Shown: piece after piece, positions 1 to 13,100 of the stretch | Numbering within the stretch: the first letter of the stretch is position 1 | Layout of the letters: every line of letters begins with the position of its first letter | From: Clonostachys chloroleuca | Taxonomy: Eukaryota > Ascomycota > Sordariomycetes > Hypocreales > Bionectriaceae | Direction of reading: 5' to 3' | DNA length: 64,000 nucleotides | NCBI GenBank assembly: GCA_037952775.1 | Contig: JBANAY010000003.1 | Location: 37,324,001-37,388,000 of the forward strand | Program-made: the position numbers and the translations under genes | Notes under the pieces: generated by a model | Databases searched by the model: none | The model's input: only the letters and a program-made list of their open reading frames with translations | What the model was told of the DNA's origin: nothing

Positions 1-1467
1 AGTGCTTGAAACGTCCGATCTAGAAGCTGGGGTGCTAGAAGCAGCCAGATTCTCAGAAGAGATAGTGCTCAAGGCAGTAGTAGAGACATCGGTGCTTGAA
101 GGTGTAGTGAAAACATCGGTGCTTGAAGCAGTACTGGAAACACTACTGGAAGCAGGGGTGCTGGAAACCTCCGTGCTGGAAGCGATGCTAGACACATCGG
201 TACTTGAGGCAAGAGTGCTTGAGACATCGCTGCTTGAAGGTGTACTAGAAGCAGACGTGCTAGATATTTCGGTGCTTGAGGGAGTACTTGAAACAGCGGT
301 ACTTGAAGGGGTGCTAGAAACATCTGTGCTTGAGGCCGTGCTGGAAATATCAGTACTAGAAGCAGGAGTGCTGGAGACGTTGCTACTTGAAGCAGTACTA
401 GCAGCTGTGGTAGAGGCAGCGGGTGTGGTAGTAGCTAGGTCCTCAGAAACAGTAGTGCTCGAGGCGGCGGCGCTAGAAGAAGGCGACGTAGATGCAGCAG
501 CAGTGGAAGACGTTGACTGGGCAGCAGTGGATGAAGTGGACTGAGCAGCTGTAGAAGACGCCGACTGGGCAGCAGTAGAAGAAGTTGACTGAGCCGCAGT
601 GGAGGAAGTCGATTGGGCAGCAGTAGATGAAGTCGACTGAGCTGCAGTGGACGAAGTCGATTGAGCAGCTGTAGAGGAGGTTGACTGAACAGCGCTCGAC
701 GAAGTAGACTGAGCAGCGGAGGTTGTGCTGGCGTTACTGACAGTGCTCGCTGGTGCGCTGGTGGTGGCCGCCACGCTCGTTGTGGTAGCGGGACAGACCG
801 TCCTAGGCGAGTAGAGGTAGACCGTCTTGGGTCCATTGGGGATGGTGGTGGTAGACGTCGATATCGTGCAAGAGGCATAAGGGACAGTGACGGTCCTAGT
901 CGTGGTCGGGCAGACGGTCCTAGGGGTGTAAATCACCTGCGTAGTAGTGATGGTGTTGGTACTACGGAGGGTGCTACTACTAGTACAGCTAGTCCAGGCG
1001 GAGCGAACTGTGGTGGTGGTCGGCGTCGGACACACAGTCCTCGGCGTGTAGACAATCTCGGTTGTGGTCCAAGCATTGGCAGTTCGGGTAGAAGTCGACG
1101 AGGTGCAGCTAGTCCAGGCCTGTTTGACAGTTGTGGTGGTGGGAGTGCAGGTGGTCCTGGGGACGTAGACCAACTCGGTTGTCGTCCATGTGTTGATGGG
1201 GCGGGTCACTGTGGTAGTGGTGCAGCCAGTCCACTTCTGAGTGACGGTGGACGTGACAGGGACACACTGGGTTCTGGGAGTGTATACAGCGAGGGTAGTT
1301 GGCCTTGAGCCGCGGGTCTGGGTAGTGGTCATGCAACCGGTCCAGGCATATGTGATGGTGGTGGTACGACCGGCACGGGCCTCGAGGGTCACGGCCTCAG
1401 CGGCAGAAGCAATGGCAAAGCGAGCGAATGCGAAGAAAACAAGTAGCGAGAGGCATGATTGCAACAT
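1..1467 (-). CDS. Secreted Ser/Thr-rich cell-surface (mucin-like) protein, 3' end outside window
   Basis: The frame is open from the ATG at 1467 to the window edge (489 codons, no stop, no intron needed). The N-terminus is a signal peptide (MLQSCLSLLVFFAFARFAIA). Next come five repeats of roughly 40 residues, each with a W-T-x-C or Y-A-S-C element and a Y-x-P-R-T-x-C element, so cysteines are regularly spaced in Thr-rich sequence. From about residue 230 the protein is pure low-complexity: first STSSTAAQ-type repeats, then SSTxVSSTP-type repeats. This looks like a heavily O-glycosylated wall protein or adhesin stalk. A GPI signal may lie beyond the edge but cannot be seen. The complementary plus strand is also open for 180 codons because of the repeat, but that frame has no signal peptide or domain and is a shadow. 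The family is not recognised by name. Confidence 0.8.
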   Translation of the reverse strand, partial: MLQSCLSLLVFFAFARFAIASAAEAVTLEARAGRTTTITYAWTGCMTTTQTRGSRPTTLAVYTPRTQCVPVTSTVTQKWTGCTTTTVTRPINTWTTTELVYVPRTTCTPTTTTVKQAWTSCTSSTSTRTANAWTTTEIVYTPRTVCPTPTTTTVRSAWTSCTSSSTLRSTNTITTTQVIYTPRTVCPTTTRTVTVPYASCTISTSTTTIPNGPKTVYLYSPRTVCPATTTSVAATTSAPASTVSNASTTSAAQSTSSSAVQSTSSTAAQSTSSTAAQSTSSTAAQSTSSTAAQSTSSTAAQSASSTAAQSTSSTAAQSTSSTAAASTSPSSSAAASSTTVSEDLATTTPAASTTAASTASSSNVSSTPASSTDISSTASSTDVSSTPSSTAVSSTPSSTEISSTSASSTPSSSDVSSTLASSTDVSSIASSTEVSSTPASSSVSSTASSTDVFTTPSSTDVSTTALSTISSENLAASSTPASRSDVSST

Positions 1468-4400
1468 GGTGAAAAGCCCGCTTGACCTCGAGGGGTCAGG
1501 TTACAATTCCAAAGGTGAGGATTGGTCTTGTTCGGGCCGCTGTGAGGCTGTTGATTGTGAGCTTGGGATAGCAAAATCACAAAGGCATATGTCTGAGTCG
1601 GGGAGACAGGCATCTTGTAGGCCACGGACAGAGGCTCGCCTGGCGCGCGGCCTTGGATCTGGGCTGTTCCAGCCGCTGTGAGCTGGCAGCCGCTATTGTG
1701 AAGCTGGAGAGGAAGCTTGGATCCAGGACGGTTCGGGAGCCACGCGATCGGACATCGTTAGTCCAAGGCACCAGGGGACAGGCTAGAAGTCCAGCTAAAC
1801 GACGCTAGCGGTTCATCTATTGCTGTGGCGGCCGGTCCAGGGACCCGTCCGATCTCCCAGGAACCGCCCAGGCGGCGTCCTTTCTGCAGTCTGGAGCCCA
1901 AGGGTAGAACTCCAGGCCCGATCCATCGACCAGGGTACCGGCACGTTCTCGCGGGGACATCTCTTGGCGAGTGATGTGAGCCCAGGCCATACACATGGAA
2001 CGGATTCCTCGAGTGACGAATGCCACCAGCAACAGGCTATTGGGACGAGCCTCATGCTTGCCTGTCTACTGCCTGCCGAGGCAAGTGATTGCTCTGTCCT
2101 CCATCAAGAGGAGGAGTGCAGTGGGACAGCAACAAAAGCAACGCGAAATGCCTTGAAGCAAGGGGAAACGCCTAGGAAACCATCCACCCCAAAGAATAAA
2201 CCACATAATTCATCCAAGCCAGAGGTCAAGATGCTTAAATTTAGGGTTCGTTCGCCCTTCATCGTCCGGCAACAACGCTCCACCGGAGCTAGCCGTAGTC
2301 AACCCGAACAATCAAACGCTCTTATGACGAGGGACCGCCCGACGATGCCAACAGTTTCACAATTGTCAGCCGATGGGAGTTGTGTTTGTGTATCCCCATC
2401 AGCGTCCCCATCTCATCATGCTCACCGGCATGCACGCGCGGCCTCAAGCGACGCACTCGACAGAGCGGGGGAGCGTGAGCGCGAAGGCGGACGTGCAGCC
2501 CAGGAGAGAAAGAAAAAAAAATTGAGTGGCTTTTCAGGTGCGCAATAGTCCAGAACACTACTGTTTGGTCGTGCGAGGCGGTGGGAGGCGTCTGGAACGA
2601 GCCCCTGGACAGCGTGCAAACACCGCGAGCGTTGGTGCCCTGCGGCAAAGTTGATGCCGGAGTCCTGGTCCCTTTCGGGTCATGGTCTGACCTAGAGCAG
2701 CCTTCGCCCGCTCATAGATCTCTTGCCGAACCCCTGGTGGCAGCTCCGGCACTTTTCAGGTGCCTTGTGCCTGAGCCAGAGCTGAGCCTAAGACACTCCG
2801 CTAACGAGGTTTTCCTTCGTATTCTGCGCCAATCAGCGCGCGGCAATCAACACACCACCACGCTGTCCTCCGTACACTCTCCCACAATGCTCACCACCTG
2901 CTTCACCACCAGTCAACCCCCTCACTGTTATATGTCCTCCCGCATTCCACCAGCCCACGCATCTAGTTCACCTGCATATAAGACGCACAATTCTCTATGC
3001 TGTTCAAATTGCCCTTGTCGTACGCTGACAGGGCTCTAATAAACACTCACCTTCAGCAACCCCTTGACCAGTAAGCCGTGGAATATACCGTCCCCCCTCT
3101 AGTCAACAAGCAGACTGTTGGCGTAAGAAAATCTTTCTTTTTCTCCTCCAAGGGCCGCCGTGAGCTTGCTTCCCCTGCCTCATAATGGCTTTCAGCTCGG
3201 CTGGGCCACAAGCCTCGGTCATGTATTCACTAGCTCAAATGAGGCGATGTCCCTAACTATCAGTACGACCTAAATCTAGAATGTCGTCGACTATTTTCCT
3301 ATGCATCACGCTCAACGTGTACGTCGGCCATTAATGCTTAGTTAGGCCTAGAGTCATTCTAATATAGGTCCCAGCTAGCCCCGTTTTCTGTTCTGCCTTT
3401 TCGTCTGTCTCCCTCCCTTCGCCTGACCGATTACGGGGTCTGCTTTGTACATTTCCACCGGCGTGACAAGCGAACTATAACATATTTATGCCTATTCTTA
3501 ACCATCTTTCTCCCTTCATTTGGCCAGACTTTGCTCCCACTGCGCCTGGCCATCCGTCAGCCTCCTAACCCCGCTGTCTAGTAGCATGCGCTGCTAGCTC
3601 TACACATGTCGATCCGCTGCTCTAGCCCTCCGTCGCCCATTCTGGCACTGTAGGTATTCCAGGCTCCAGATCGAGAATCCAGGCAAAGCCCGTTCGAGTC
3701 CAATCCCTCGAAAATCCTCCCAAAGAGGAAAACCGCGTGGCCGAGAGTGCATCGCCTCCAGGTGACAACTGTCGGGGTTGATGAATTCCAAACGACGGCA
3801 CTCCGAGAGCCCTGGATACCCTAGAGGAGAAGGTTATAAGCGAGCAAGCGATAATGCCATGCATGGGCAGAACCTTCGCCCCCCAATCAATGCCTCAATA
3901 GATCCTTTTGAACCTACTCCATCGTCTTTCATGTGGCTAGAGCGTCGGTCCCGTACATTGTCTACGTGCGGTGTGATCTTCTTTTAGATTCGTGTTTCCA
4001 GAGGCCGTGAATTTGAGTTGTGCTCTCTGGTCCTCAGCTCCATTAATCTGTGTCCACGGTACAACAAATACAACATAGCCTCACTAAGAACATAGCTTCT
4101 TTAACAATACTTTTATGGCAACTTAAGCCATGCGATGTTAAAGTGGTGATCATGTCAATTCTATGAGCCTTGTCATTTTCAATTGCTACGGTATTGATGT
4201 TAATCCGGCGCTCTGAGGTGGAGCACCTATTGAGGAAAGTGAGCGCTAAGATTGCATTATCACGTGACCATCTCGTCTCTGTCACAGCTTACTTCAATGG
4301 GGACAAAAAAGAGATTGGCCAGGCCGGAACAAGTGGTCATGATGAATTACATAGGCATGTCCTCTATAATATAATGTAATACAGTCCAGGGTTCATACAT

Positions 4401-4603
4401 CTACGAGCACTACCATCACAGCATCATCACCACCCAAACACTGTACTAAACCAATGCTCTGAGACCGAACTTTAGGTTTGATGTGCTGACTCATCTCCCC
4501 CGTCGCAGTGATAATTCCATCCCCACTGACGGAGAAAGTTGTCTTTCCCCATATCACCACCGTGAAACGAGCTCATGATATTGCTTGAGTAAAAGCAATC
4601 GCA
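1468..4603. other. Gene-poor stretch
   Basis: No supportable gene. Plus-strand open frames at 1820-2548 and 2581-3039 have no domain, no intron-linked partner and low-complexity composition. There is an A-rich run near 2511-2521 and a TATA-like CATATAAG near 2974. The part nearest 1467 must hold the promoter of the minus-strand wall-protein gene, but I cannot define it. Confidence 0.5.
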
Positions 4604-5195
4604 ATGATGTTTGCTGCACGAAGAATCATTTTGCAGCCTTTCTGCCGCGTTGCAATGCGACAGCTGCAGGCCACTTCGCGTCGATATGCCTCTACCGGCC
4701 CGCCAAACATGGCAGAGATGATGTATCGTGATCCCAAACTTCGAGACACATTTGAGAAGCTCGCTCGGCACCCTGGCGCCATACTGGCGATGCAAAACAT
4801 AAGCCAAATTATCCAGAACAAAGGTCTTTCCCTCTAAATTCCCGCATCTATCAACCAATAAGTCTTACCGATAATTTAACACATTAAATCAACAGGCTTC
4901 CAGCCCGGTAATATGCCCAGTAAGATGGATATGCTCAAGCTCATGATGGACAAGGAGTTCAGGGAGGCAGCACAAAAAGTAGGTTTAGCCTCCGATATAC
5001 GACTACTGGATTCTCTTTTGGAGAAGTGTCCTAATGAGTAACGTAACGCAGCTGACAGAAGAGATGCAAAATGCTGGTGTTGAAATCAACCCTGATGTAC
5101 GCCCGCTTCAACCAGCCATCAATCAACGTGATAACTCTTACTAACGTGTCCCATAGGTCTTCATGAAGATGATGGAAGCCGATAAAAACAAGTAG
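4604..5195 (+). CDS. Small mitochondrial-type protein of unknown function, four exons
   Basis: Exons 4604-4823, 4896-4978, 5052-5096 and 5157-5195 join in frame to 128 residues. Introns are GT-AG, although the first donor (GTCTTT) is weak; the last intron has a CTAAC branch site. The N-terminus is Arg-rich and amphipathic without acidic residues (start [20 protein letters not shown], then a SRRYAST-like site), typical of a mitochondrial presequence. The rest is helical and Met-rich, with [20 protein letters not shown] and a C-terminal [10 protein letters not shown]. The repeated pattern of short helices around MxEMMxDPxxR and LMMDKEFR resembles scaffold or chaperone-type helices, but I do not recognise a family. 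Translation could start at either of the two adjacent ATGs. Length, exon phases and splice signals agree, so the gene is probably real. Confidence 0.75.
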
Positions 5196-5399
5196 CTTGC
5201 CCAGAAACTGTCTTCATCTTACGAGAATGCTATCACTACAGTCGAGCTCCTAACGTCAATACTGAGTGAACATCAGCTGAAGATAGTCAAAAACCTCTAG
5301 CTCCTTAGTAACACTAAAAATCATTTAGTGGTTCTCGTATAAGCTATTATACCATTCCAATGGAGAGTCTTACATAAATATACAAATATAACCGAAACT

Positions 5400-7178
5400 T
5401 TACCATCGCTCGAGCACTGCGACAACCTTTCGTGAAAATGCCTCTGTCAAACTCTTTCCTTCATCTGCTCCTATCCCAAGGAGCTCTGTATCAAGACAAA
5501 ATTGCACCACTTGCTCATACTCTTTACCCATGTAGAAACCTATCGTGGGCACCACCTTCTCTTGCAGGTGCAGCCGAAAAGCATTGGCATGCATGTCTTC
5601 TTCCCGGAAGCATCCGATTTGCTTCCAGAGGAAGATCTCAATGAGAACAATACCGACGCTGTAAATGTCATAGGATCTTTCATACTTCGTCTGGCTTCGC
5701 AGTGGGAGTTGATAGTTTGGATGCCGATACGTGTTATGCAAAGCAGGTTCGGAAATCTTTTTGGGGTCGTCATAGCCGTCAAATTCGAACCCAGACAGAT
5801 AGGCTGACTCGAGGCTCCGAGTCTCATCCGCGGAGAAGCAAAGTATATTGGAGGATGTGATGTTATAATGAAGCCAATCGGCAGCGTGAAGCTCAGCAAC
5901 CGAAGCTGCGAGTATAGCAGCCAGGCGAAAACGAGAGTCTAGTGAAAATGTTACGGGCGACTCTTCTTCCCCTGGCTTCGCTAGCATACTCTCCAGCGTG
6001 TCGTACTTGGCATTCCCCTCTTCCTTGAGACTTTTGGGGAAGTCGAAAACCATCCCATAGCCATGAGAATGCTTCGTCGATCGTGTGATGTAGCCCCGGC
6101 AATCGAGTATTCGGTAGCTTGAAGGCTTGGGCTTGATCTGGAGTAGTGCCACCAGGGCCTTGATCCGATTCTCTCGTCTTCGGGCAGCTTGTAGATCCGT
6201 TTGTCGGAAATCCTTAAACTCGATGACAACTTTCTCATCGCCTGCCATTGCTACGACTCTCGACGTTGAGGGCTCCTCGTCTGACGAAGGGAGAATAATC
6301 GAAACTGGATTTATCCGGTGGGCAGGTTTTGTTGTCAGCGGAGTCCGAGAGGTCGGTGGCCGTAATTGCTCTGCAACAGATTTTTTAATGTTCGCAGCAA
6401 GAGCATAAGCTGGCGTTGCGTAGCGAGCCGTGATTGTGTCGTCCTTGGCCATCATATCCAGACCATTCATATCCGCAGGTTGGTTGATCAGGAGGTATCG
6501 GTCATATGTGTTGCGTGCCCATGACGGGAGGATGTCACGAAGACCGTCGTTGAGGGTGCTCAGCTTCTTGACCAATGTGGCGAACTGACATTTGTCACGT
6601 AAGCCCCATCTAATCTTTCTCATCCAACTCAGTTGCTGTTGTACCACCATCAGATTGTTTGGTCTCCTGTCTTTCTCATCCTGCCCTGCGTTTAGATCCC
6701 ATATAGAGACGCTGTTGGCATGCTGCACCCGCTGGAGATCCGAGAAATCTTCATCAAGGCGACCCTTTGTAAGCGGTTTCAGGCCGTGAACTTTGACAAG
6801 AAGCTTGACGTCGGTGAGCAAATCGCAAACATGGGTGAGGATGTCGATGGCTGTAGCAATAACAGTAAGATGGTCACGGTGAGTGTCATCGAACTGGGTT
6901 GGGTGATTTGCGTCTAATCCCACAGCCTGAGCCCAGCTCTCATACCTAGATGGTGTTAGCAATGCAGCTTAGATACAGAGAAAAGTATACGCCCATCCAG
7001 AATGGGTCAAAATGGCTGATGCTCACCTCTGACGTTGTAAGATAAAGGACACTTGGTGGTCCACGGCATCCTTGGGCACATCGCGGATCTCACCGAGAAT
7101 CTTGTAGGCCATCTCCCCCACATGGAAGAATTGGAAGGTGAGCCCCGCTACACCAAGACCGAGGGCGGTACCCTCCAT
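5400..7178 (-). CDS. HeLo-domain protein with C-terminal pseudokinase
   Basis: Two exons on the minus strand, 7178-7027 and 6945-5400, joined across a GTGAGC..CTAG intron, give 565 residues. The N-terminus (TALGLGVAGL, then FFHVGEMAYKILGEI) and the YESWAQAVGLD segment match the HeLo / prion-inhibition-and-propagation domain of HET-s-type proteins. This domain forms helical bundles that can insert in membranes in fungal programmed cell death. The C-terminal third is a protein-kinase-like fold: an LHYNITSSNILCF catalytic-loop equivalent near residue 409 has N where an active kinase has the HRD Asp, and the DFG position reads SGF. The YDIYSVGIVLIEIF helix follows. I therefore infer a catalytically dead kinase acting as sensor or scaffold for the HeLo effector. 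HeLo-kinase fusions are a known fungal architecture. Confidence 0.8.
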
Positions 7179-10100
7179 TGAGGTTGGGGGAAGCCAGAGC
7201 TCGGCGGCCGGTATGTTGAAATGGGTTTCAGTAGCCCGCCGGCCAGAGAAAGAAGCACTATCTGAGAAGCTCGAAACAAACAAACGTGGACATCCCATCG
7301 GAATTCCTTACTTGTATTACTAAGTTTTCATGCGCACGGTTGGGGGCAGAATGTATTCCATGTGACTGGACGGGTTCTGGCCCAGCAACAGCGCATGAAC
7401 TATGCCGTGGGGCGACAGCCACTTCAAGCCAGTTCATCATGCGAATCTGTGGTCATCAAATGCCGCACATAAAAAGCAGATATCTACGTACGGGCAGCAC
7501 CTTTCAACAAAGATATATCAAACGGCGACTTATATACTTTGCAATTGCATAGGTGTCCAGTTTCCCGGCCACACTGACAACGCCATCGTGGCCACTCGCA
7601 TCAGGGTTTGCAAATAAAACAGTGCTAATGCCCGAGGGGCAGAAGCAACGTAGGCGAGAGATGCACGGTGATTGTGGACCAGACATGCAGCTCATGCATC
7701 AACTTTTCTTTTTCCGGCAAAATTTCTCCCATTTTCGCCGTCAACTATTGGCCTTCGCCGCGGTGTCTTGCATAAACGCCAACGCACAAATATTGGTGGC
7801 ACGCTCTTGATGGTATTGAGAGCAAGCGTATGCGGGATCAGACGGATCCCATTAGTTGATACCTGGCAATCTGCCTTGGAAACATGATGTGGTGTATTAG
7901 CCGGATGTGATTCTGCTTACAAACACTTGCGTTGAAACCCTGGCATCATGGCAAGAAGCTAGATTTATAAAGTCATGTGAGTAGCTGGCGATTTTGTATC
8001 CGCTGAAGGGATAGGTGTGGATGTTCCTTGGAAGTATGCATGGTCCGGTTGTTGCCCAATTTAATTTCTCAACACGTACATACATCCGGGCAACTCAAAG
8101 AGAAACAGCATAAAACGAACATCCTGTGGGCATGAGGGCTGTGTTGCACACCTGTGTACGTAGTATAGGGCACCAAGGTGTCAAAAGGTGCCCAACTCAA
8201 AGATTGGTCACGTAGACAAACAAGAGTTGTTGTTGTCAACATATTATACTGCCTCCGCAGGTATTGAGAGAGGTGCCGACGAACGGGATGTGGAATGGAA
8301 ACATTCCTGGGCCAGCTCTATTAAGTGGCAGCAAAAACTGAGGTTCAAAGAACAGATTAATTTAGATATTTAGAACCATGATATCTATATCTTGACACGG
8401 AAGTGACTTGATTTATCGCTTATAGCTAAATCCATATTGGAAGCCATCAATGTATTGTTGGGAAATATGCTTTGTCATTAGTTCATTATGTCGCTAAATC
8501 CCTCTCCTAGGCATCAATAATATAATTCATCTCAGTTAAAAATCTGCCATGTTTGGAGTCAGGGTTCTCCTATCATTACCTTACAATACAGCCATTGAAG
8601 CTTGCCGTGATCGAGGCTTCGAGCGAGCAAAGTTTGGGTTTGCGAACATGGCTCTTCGGCCGGCGTGACTGTATTGATACGTAAGAGAGTAGCATGTCCA
8701 CCAGAACTAAAGATGTTGGGGGGGTGGAGGGTCGCGTCCATCTCAATAGAGCTAAAATTGGTGTCGGGACGATTACAACGACAAAACGGTGGGCAATAAG
8801 AGCACATTGAAAGCCGACCGGAGGGTTGCACTTGAAGATCCATGGCTACATAGATGGTCACTAGTAATCAACATGCCTGACATAGTAAGGAAATTTGCGT
8901 TAAAACAATTCATGCCATACCATAAACATTGCCCACTGCGAGCCAACTCAATCGCCTCCATTTGGGAAGAAGAAGCTCGAGCTTGAGAAGCGAGAGGAGG
9001 AAGGCACCAGCGAAGGAAATGGAAAGGGCCCTGGTACCTCTGGCATTGAAGTTTTGCTTGTTTCAATACGCCGCGAGGCTAGTCAAAGTTAAGACAGGCC
9101 CAAAAAGCTGAAAGGATCTATCAATCGAAAAAAAAAAGGGCCATCTTTCATACGCGAAAACTTCAAGGCTTCTAAAAGTCATTTCGAGGAGTCTGCTCAC
9201 CATCTCATATCTCCATCCTGTTATCCAGAGCCATTAGAGCCATCTCCTATGTCTTCAGCTAAAAGAAAGATGGAGAACCCCGTGAAAGGGCACAAGCAGC
9301 AGGTAAAAGGTTGGAACCACGTCTTGCCAGAAAAACTGCGAGTTCTGGGCCGGATTCAGTGCTGGAAGACTCCAAGGAGTCATAATCCAAACGCCCAAGC
9401 AAACAACAAGTCCCAGTCGTGATGTTCAGCACTACAGGCCCAACCTATTGAGTTATTGCTTAACCTAATCGCATTCTCATATCTCGAACAGTGACTTGCT
9501 CTTTATCTCATTGAAAACCCGTGAATCAGTCTACTTGATTGAACCATCCCGTTCATCCACTAGCTTAATCCTTCACTCCTACCAACCGCACCCTCTTTGT
9601 TTAGAATGAGCCCCGTTAAGAGTTTGAGATATCTGACACCGCCGTTCTATGGATTTGCCATATCAACTGAGTCCAATGGCTTCTCTACCTTTTTTCAAGA
9701 TGAACAAAAGACCTCAACCAACGTACTCCTTGGTATGATATTGAGCGACTTTGGATTATGAATAAATATCTTTATATGATCTATTTCTTCACCTCAATGA
9801 GTAGTACGAGCTGAAATGTTTACGTTAGTATAAACCAGATAAGAAGCTGGCAATATTTCCTTGAGAAGCGGCAGGCTCTCCAGCTAGCCACTTTATATCT
9901 AAGCACCCACCATAAGCTCCTATTTTCTTAAAAGAAAAAAAATGGTAGATTTCTACGAGATAAATATGGAACCAAACTTGGAGTTGCAGAGGAATTTTCG
10001 GAAGTTAGGAGGTTGCCCATCGCGGAGTGCGGATTAACGAGGAAAATTATTAATAGATAGAGCGGGAAGAGTATATGACAATTTACTCTCATGGCTCATA

Positions 10101-13100
10101 TTTACTTTTCATGGTAGTCAAGCAGCCATTTAGTATTCTATTATCTTCTAATATTCTAAAAATATATATCTATATACGTAGTTTCGTAAATGTTTTTCTC
10201 TTATTCTCGCGAAAACTTTCAAGTCACTGACTACCCTATAGCTGATATTGAATGGAATACAACAAACACACAGATCCTTATTACAATATATTTAAGAAAG
10301 TAGAAACGGTTTGAAATGGCTCAAGAACTTAAAGATAGAGCTTAGGTAAATGAGGATGAAGAATTATTAGTATTATATCTTTCTATGTAATTTCCTCTAC
10401 GGGAATATGTGTCTGGAAATCCCCTCCACCTTGTGAATCCATCTCTGAAACTCTGAGGCGGAGAAAATGGACGAGAGTTAGCGTAGATGATGCCATGCTA
10501 AAATTATCCGAGTGGGCACGATGACGAAATGCCTGCACGTGGCTACTGCTTACAATTTGGCTCACACCATTCCTCCTCGGCATCGAACGAATCATCAGCT
10601 TCAGATGGTGGGCGGGGTCCTTTGTGTCTGCACAAGTCAGCCGTGATGTAAGATTCTAATTATCCCTTCTGCAAGTCGGGCTTGGCCGACACAGCTTGGC
10701 CGGCTCGCCAAATCCTGCAATGTGACACTGCAGGAGGCTCTGCAGCAGTCGTCGGTCGAAGAGAAACGGAAACGGAAAAAGAACTTCGTGAGAAGACACG
10801 AAGAACCACATTCTCTCCATTTGCCTCGCACGTACGATGCAGAGACGAAATCCGAGGGCGTGAGACTGGGATCATGGAACAGGGGCCATGACTAGCCACC
10901 CACCGCCACTTCTCCTGACTCCTGAGCGCCGGTAGTAGTTCCGTCTGAGCCAAGCCAGCCAGATTAATCATACTTGGCTGCCCCAGCAGTAATGCGGCCA
11001 ATAATACTCTACAGCCGATCATGACACTAATTAGCTCATTCTTTCGTGAGGCTGTGGCGAGGTGCTCTCATCTTACGCTGCGCCCGCCCAAGTCAAGTTT
11101 GTATCTGCAAGTGAATATGTATTAATTTTTTTTGTTGGTGTGGCGCAGTCCATCTGCCGAACTGTTGGTGAACCAACAGACAGTCGGCAATGCAGGTCAT
11201 ACGTTTGTTGGTTCGATGACATTCATGTGCCGAACCAACAAGATAAAATCGGACGGGTATGCAGGCAATCTGCTGTTGGTTCTACCAAAGTTCGGCGCAT
11301 TAATTACATTGCACCAACCAAATACGGCCTGCATCCACAAAGAACATTGGGGGCCTTTTTCCACGACATCAATATTTCACGTCCACTGCTTCGGGTCTGC
11401 TGTCCATCAAATACCATATTTCAGTCGAGTCTTCTGGAACCCCTAATGGAGCCGGAGATATCTGAGGTGATCTAAAAATATACTCCGAAACGTGTGTGTG
11501 TCCCTGTCCTCTCCAGAGCCCCCACACCTCGCGCCCGAACAACTCAACACGTCTCCTTTTAGTAGCTGTTACGGAGCTCGCATCAGGTGTGGCACTCCGC
11601 CTCATGTGTAAGACTGTACCAATCAACCGCTAGCTTCACCTGGGGAGACCAAGGAGAAAGGATCGCGGGCCTGGTTTTCAGCTGTGAGAAGGCGTACACA
11701 TCGGCTTAGGTAAATCTAACAGATCCGGTATTGATTGGCACTCTCCCGAACAGTCAGACGTCGTGGCGACAGAAGCTCCCCACTTCTGGGCATCGACACC
11801 TTCCCCTCCGTCACCTATTTACGTGATACGAGGGGGTTCCCAGTACCGAAATGTCCAAATTCGCGTGGCAGGGTGTGATGCAGTACGACTTTTACGTACA
11901 GTCGCTGCTGCGGCGCGGTTTGAACTCTGGTCTCAGCCGATCTACGGGACAGATCCTACCATAGGGGCGGCACAGCACGGCAAATCTATTGCGCCGTTGG
12001 GTTGCGTTGGCGATGCTTCCAGAAAAGTATGACCGCTGGGAACGATATCTAGGAATCTTTAGTTGATAACACAACCACACAGGGCTGAATGATGGACAAT
12101 GGGAGAATTAATTTACCTAGTCTGAGATCACACTAGTAACGCTACTCGGTCAGATCTGTTGGAATATCATGAGCTGGGATTGCAATCGACAAGTACACAT
12201 GGGGTGACTTTGTTCAAAAATCGAAACAAGGAGTTAAGTTACCCCAGCCCAGCCTCAAGTTTCCGAAAAGAACAGCGGTGACACGGTCATATGGGTCGCC
12301 CTGTGCCACATGTGCCACATGTAGAAAAAGCCAAGGACTGGGATGTTGAACTGGAAAAGGACACTACCTAGTCATCAAGAAATCGCAGGAGGCAGGTGGT
12401 AATGAGTTAAATGCTCTGCTAAGTCTCAAGACGCGCACTCAGAAATGTGCCCCGTACCAGTTAGGCCAGGAAGGGACCCCTGCAAAAGGGACCAAAGCCC
12501 CTAGATCGTTCGAATCACCAGCCTAGTTAAGGCTCAAGCCACGGATTTCGGAATAGGCATAGTTGCAACTCTCGTAATCCTGCATATGTTTCATCTACGT
12601 ATTCCCCGGGTGCCAATTGTTCTCAGTCCCGCACTTACAATAGGACTGTGGATTCACCCTTACCCATATGCGTTTACCTGCCTGACTAGGTGCCATCTTT
12701 GCCATTGTGATTCCTCCTTTTCACGGAGCAGAGGCGCATAGCTGTCAGCTCTTGGAGTCTCATGAAGTACCAGTTGCCTCTAGACTAGATTCACACCGGT
12801 TGACATGGTGGTGCTTCATTAGATTCGAATTCTAGTAAAGATCTTGTATGAATTACCTACTCCTTGATTGTTGATGGATCAATCTACGTGGTAGTGTGAA
12901 ATAACTCTGGCTAGTTGTCAACCCATGTGAGATTCATCATGGGATGCTTGACAACGGACAGGCATGAACGGGCCAAGAAACCTGGATGTTTGTATCCCAC
13001 TTTTACCACAAGGCTCCGCACGCCGCTTCGTTTGTAACCGGAACACATCATGCATGGGTAACTTAGATAGGATGAAGGTGATCATCCGAAATCTGCCAAG

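Noticed and set aside
2..544. Plus-strand 180-codon open frame rich in VLETSVLEA repeats
   Set aside because: It is the complement of the Ser/Thr repeat of the minus-strand secreted protein, which has a signal peptide and Cys repeats.
1820..2548. 242-codon plus-strand open frame
   Set aside because: No domain, no signal peptide, overlapping open frames on the other strand, and a low-complexity C-terminus.
3690..3760. GTTCGAGTCC and GTGGCCGAG resembling tRNA B and A boxes
   Set aside because: The boxes are in the wrong order and no T-arm or acceptor stem pairs, so no tRNA is called.
11925..11945. GGTTTGAACTC resembling a tRNA T-loop
   Set aside because: The flanking bases do not pair into a T stem and there is no matching A box.
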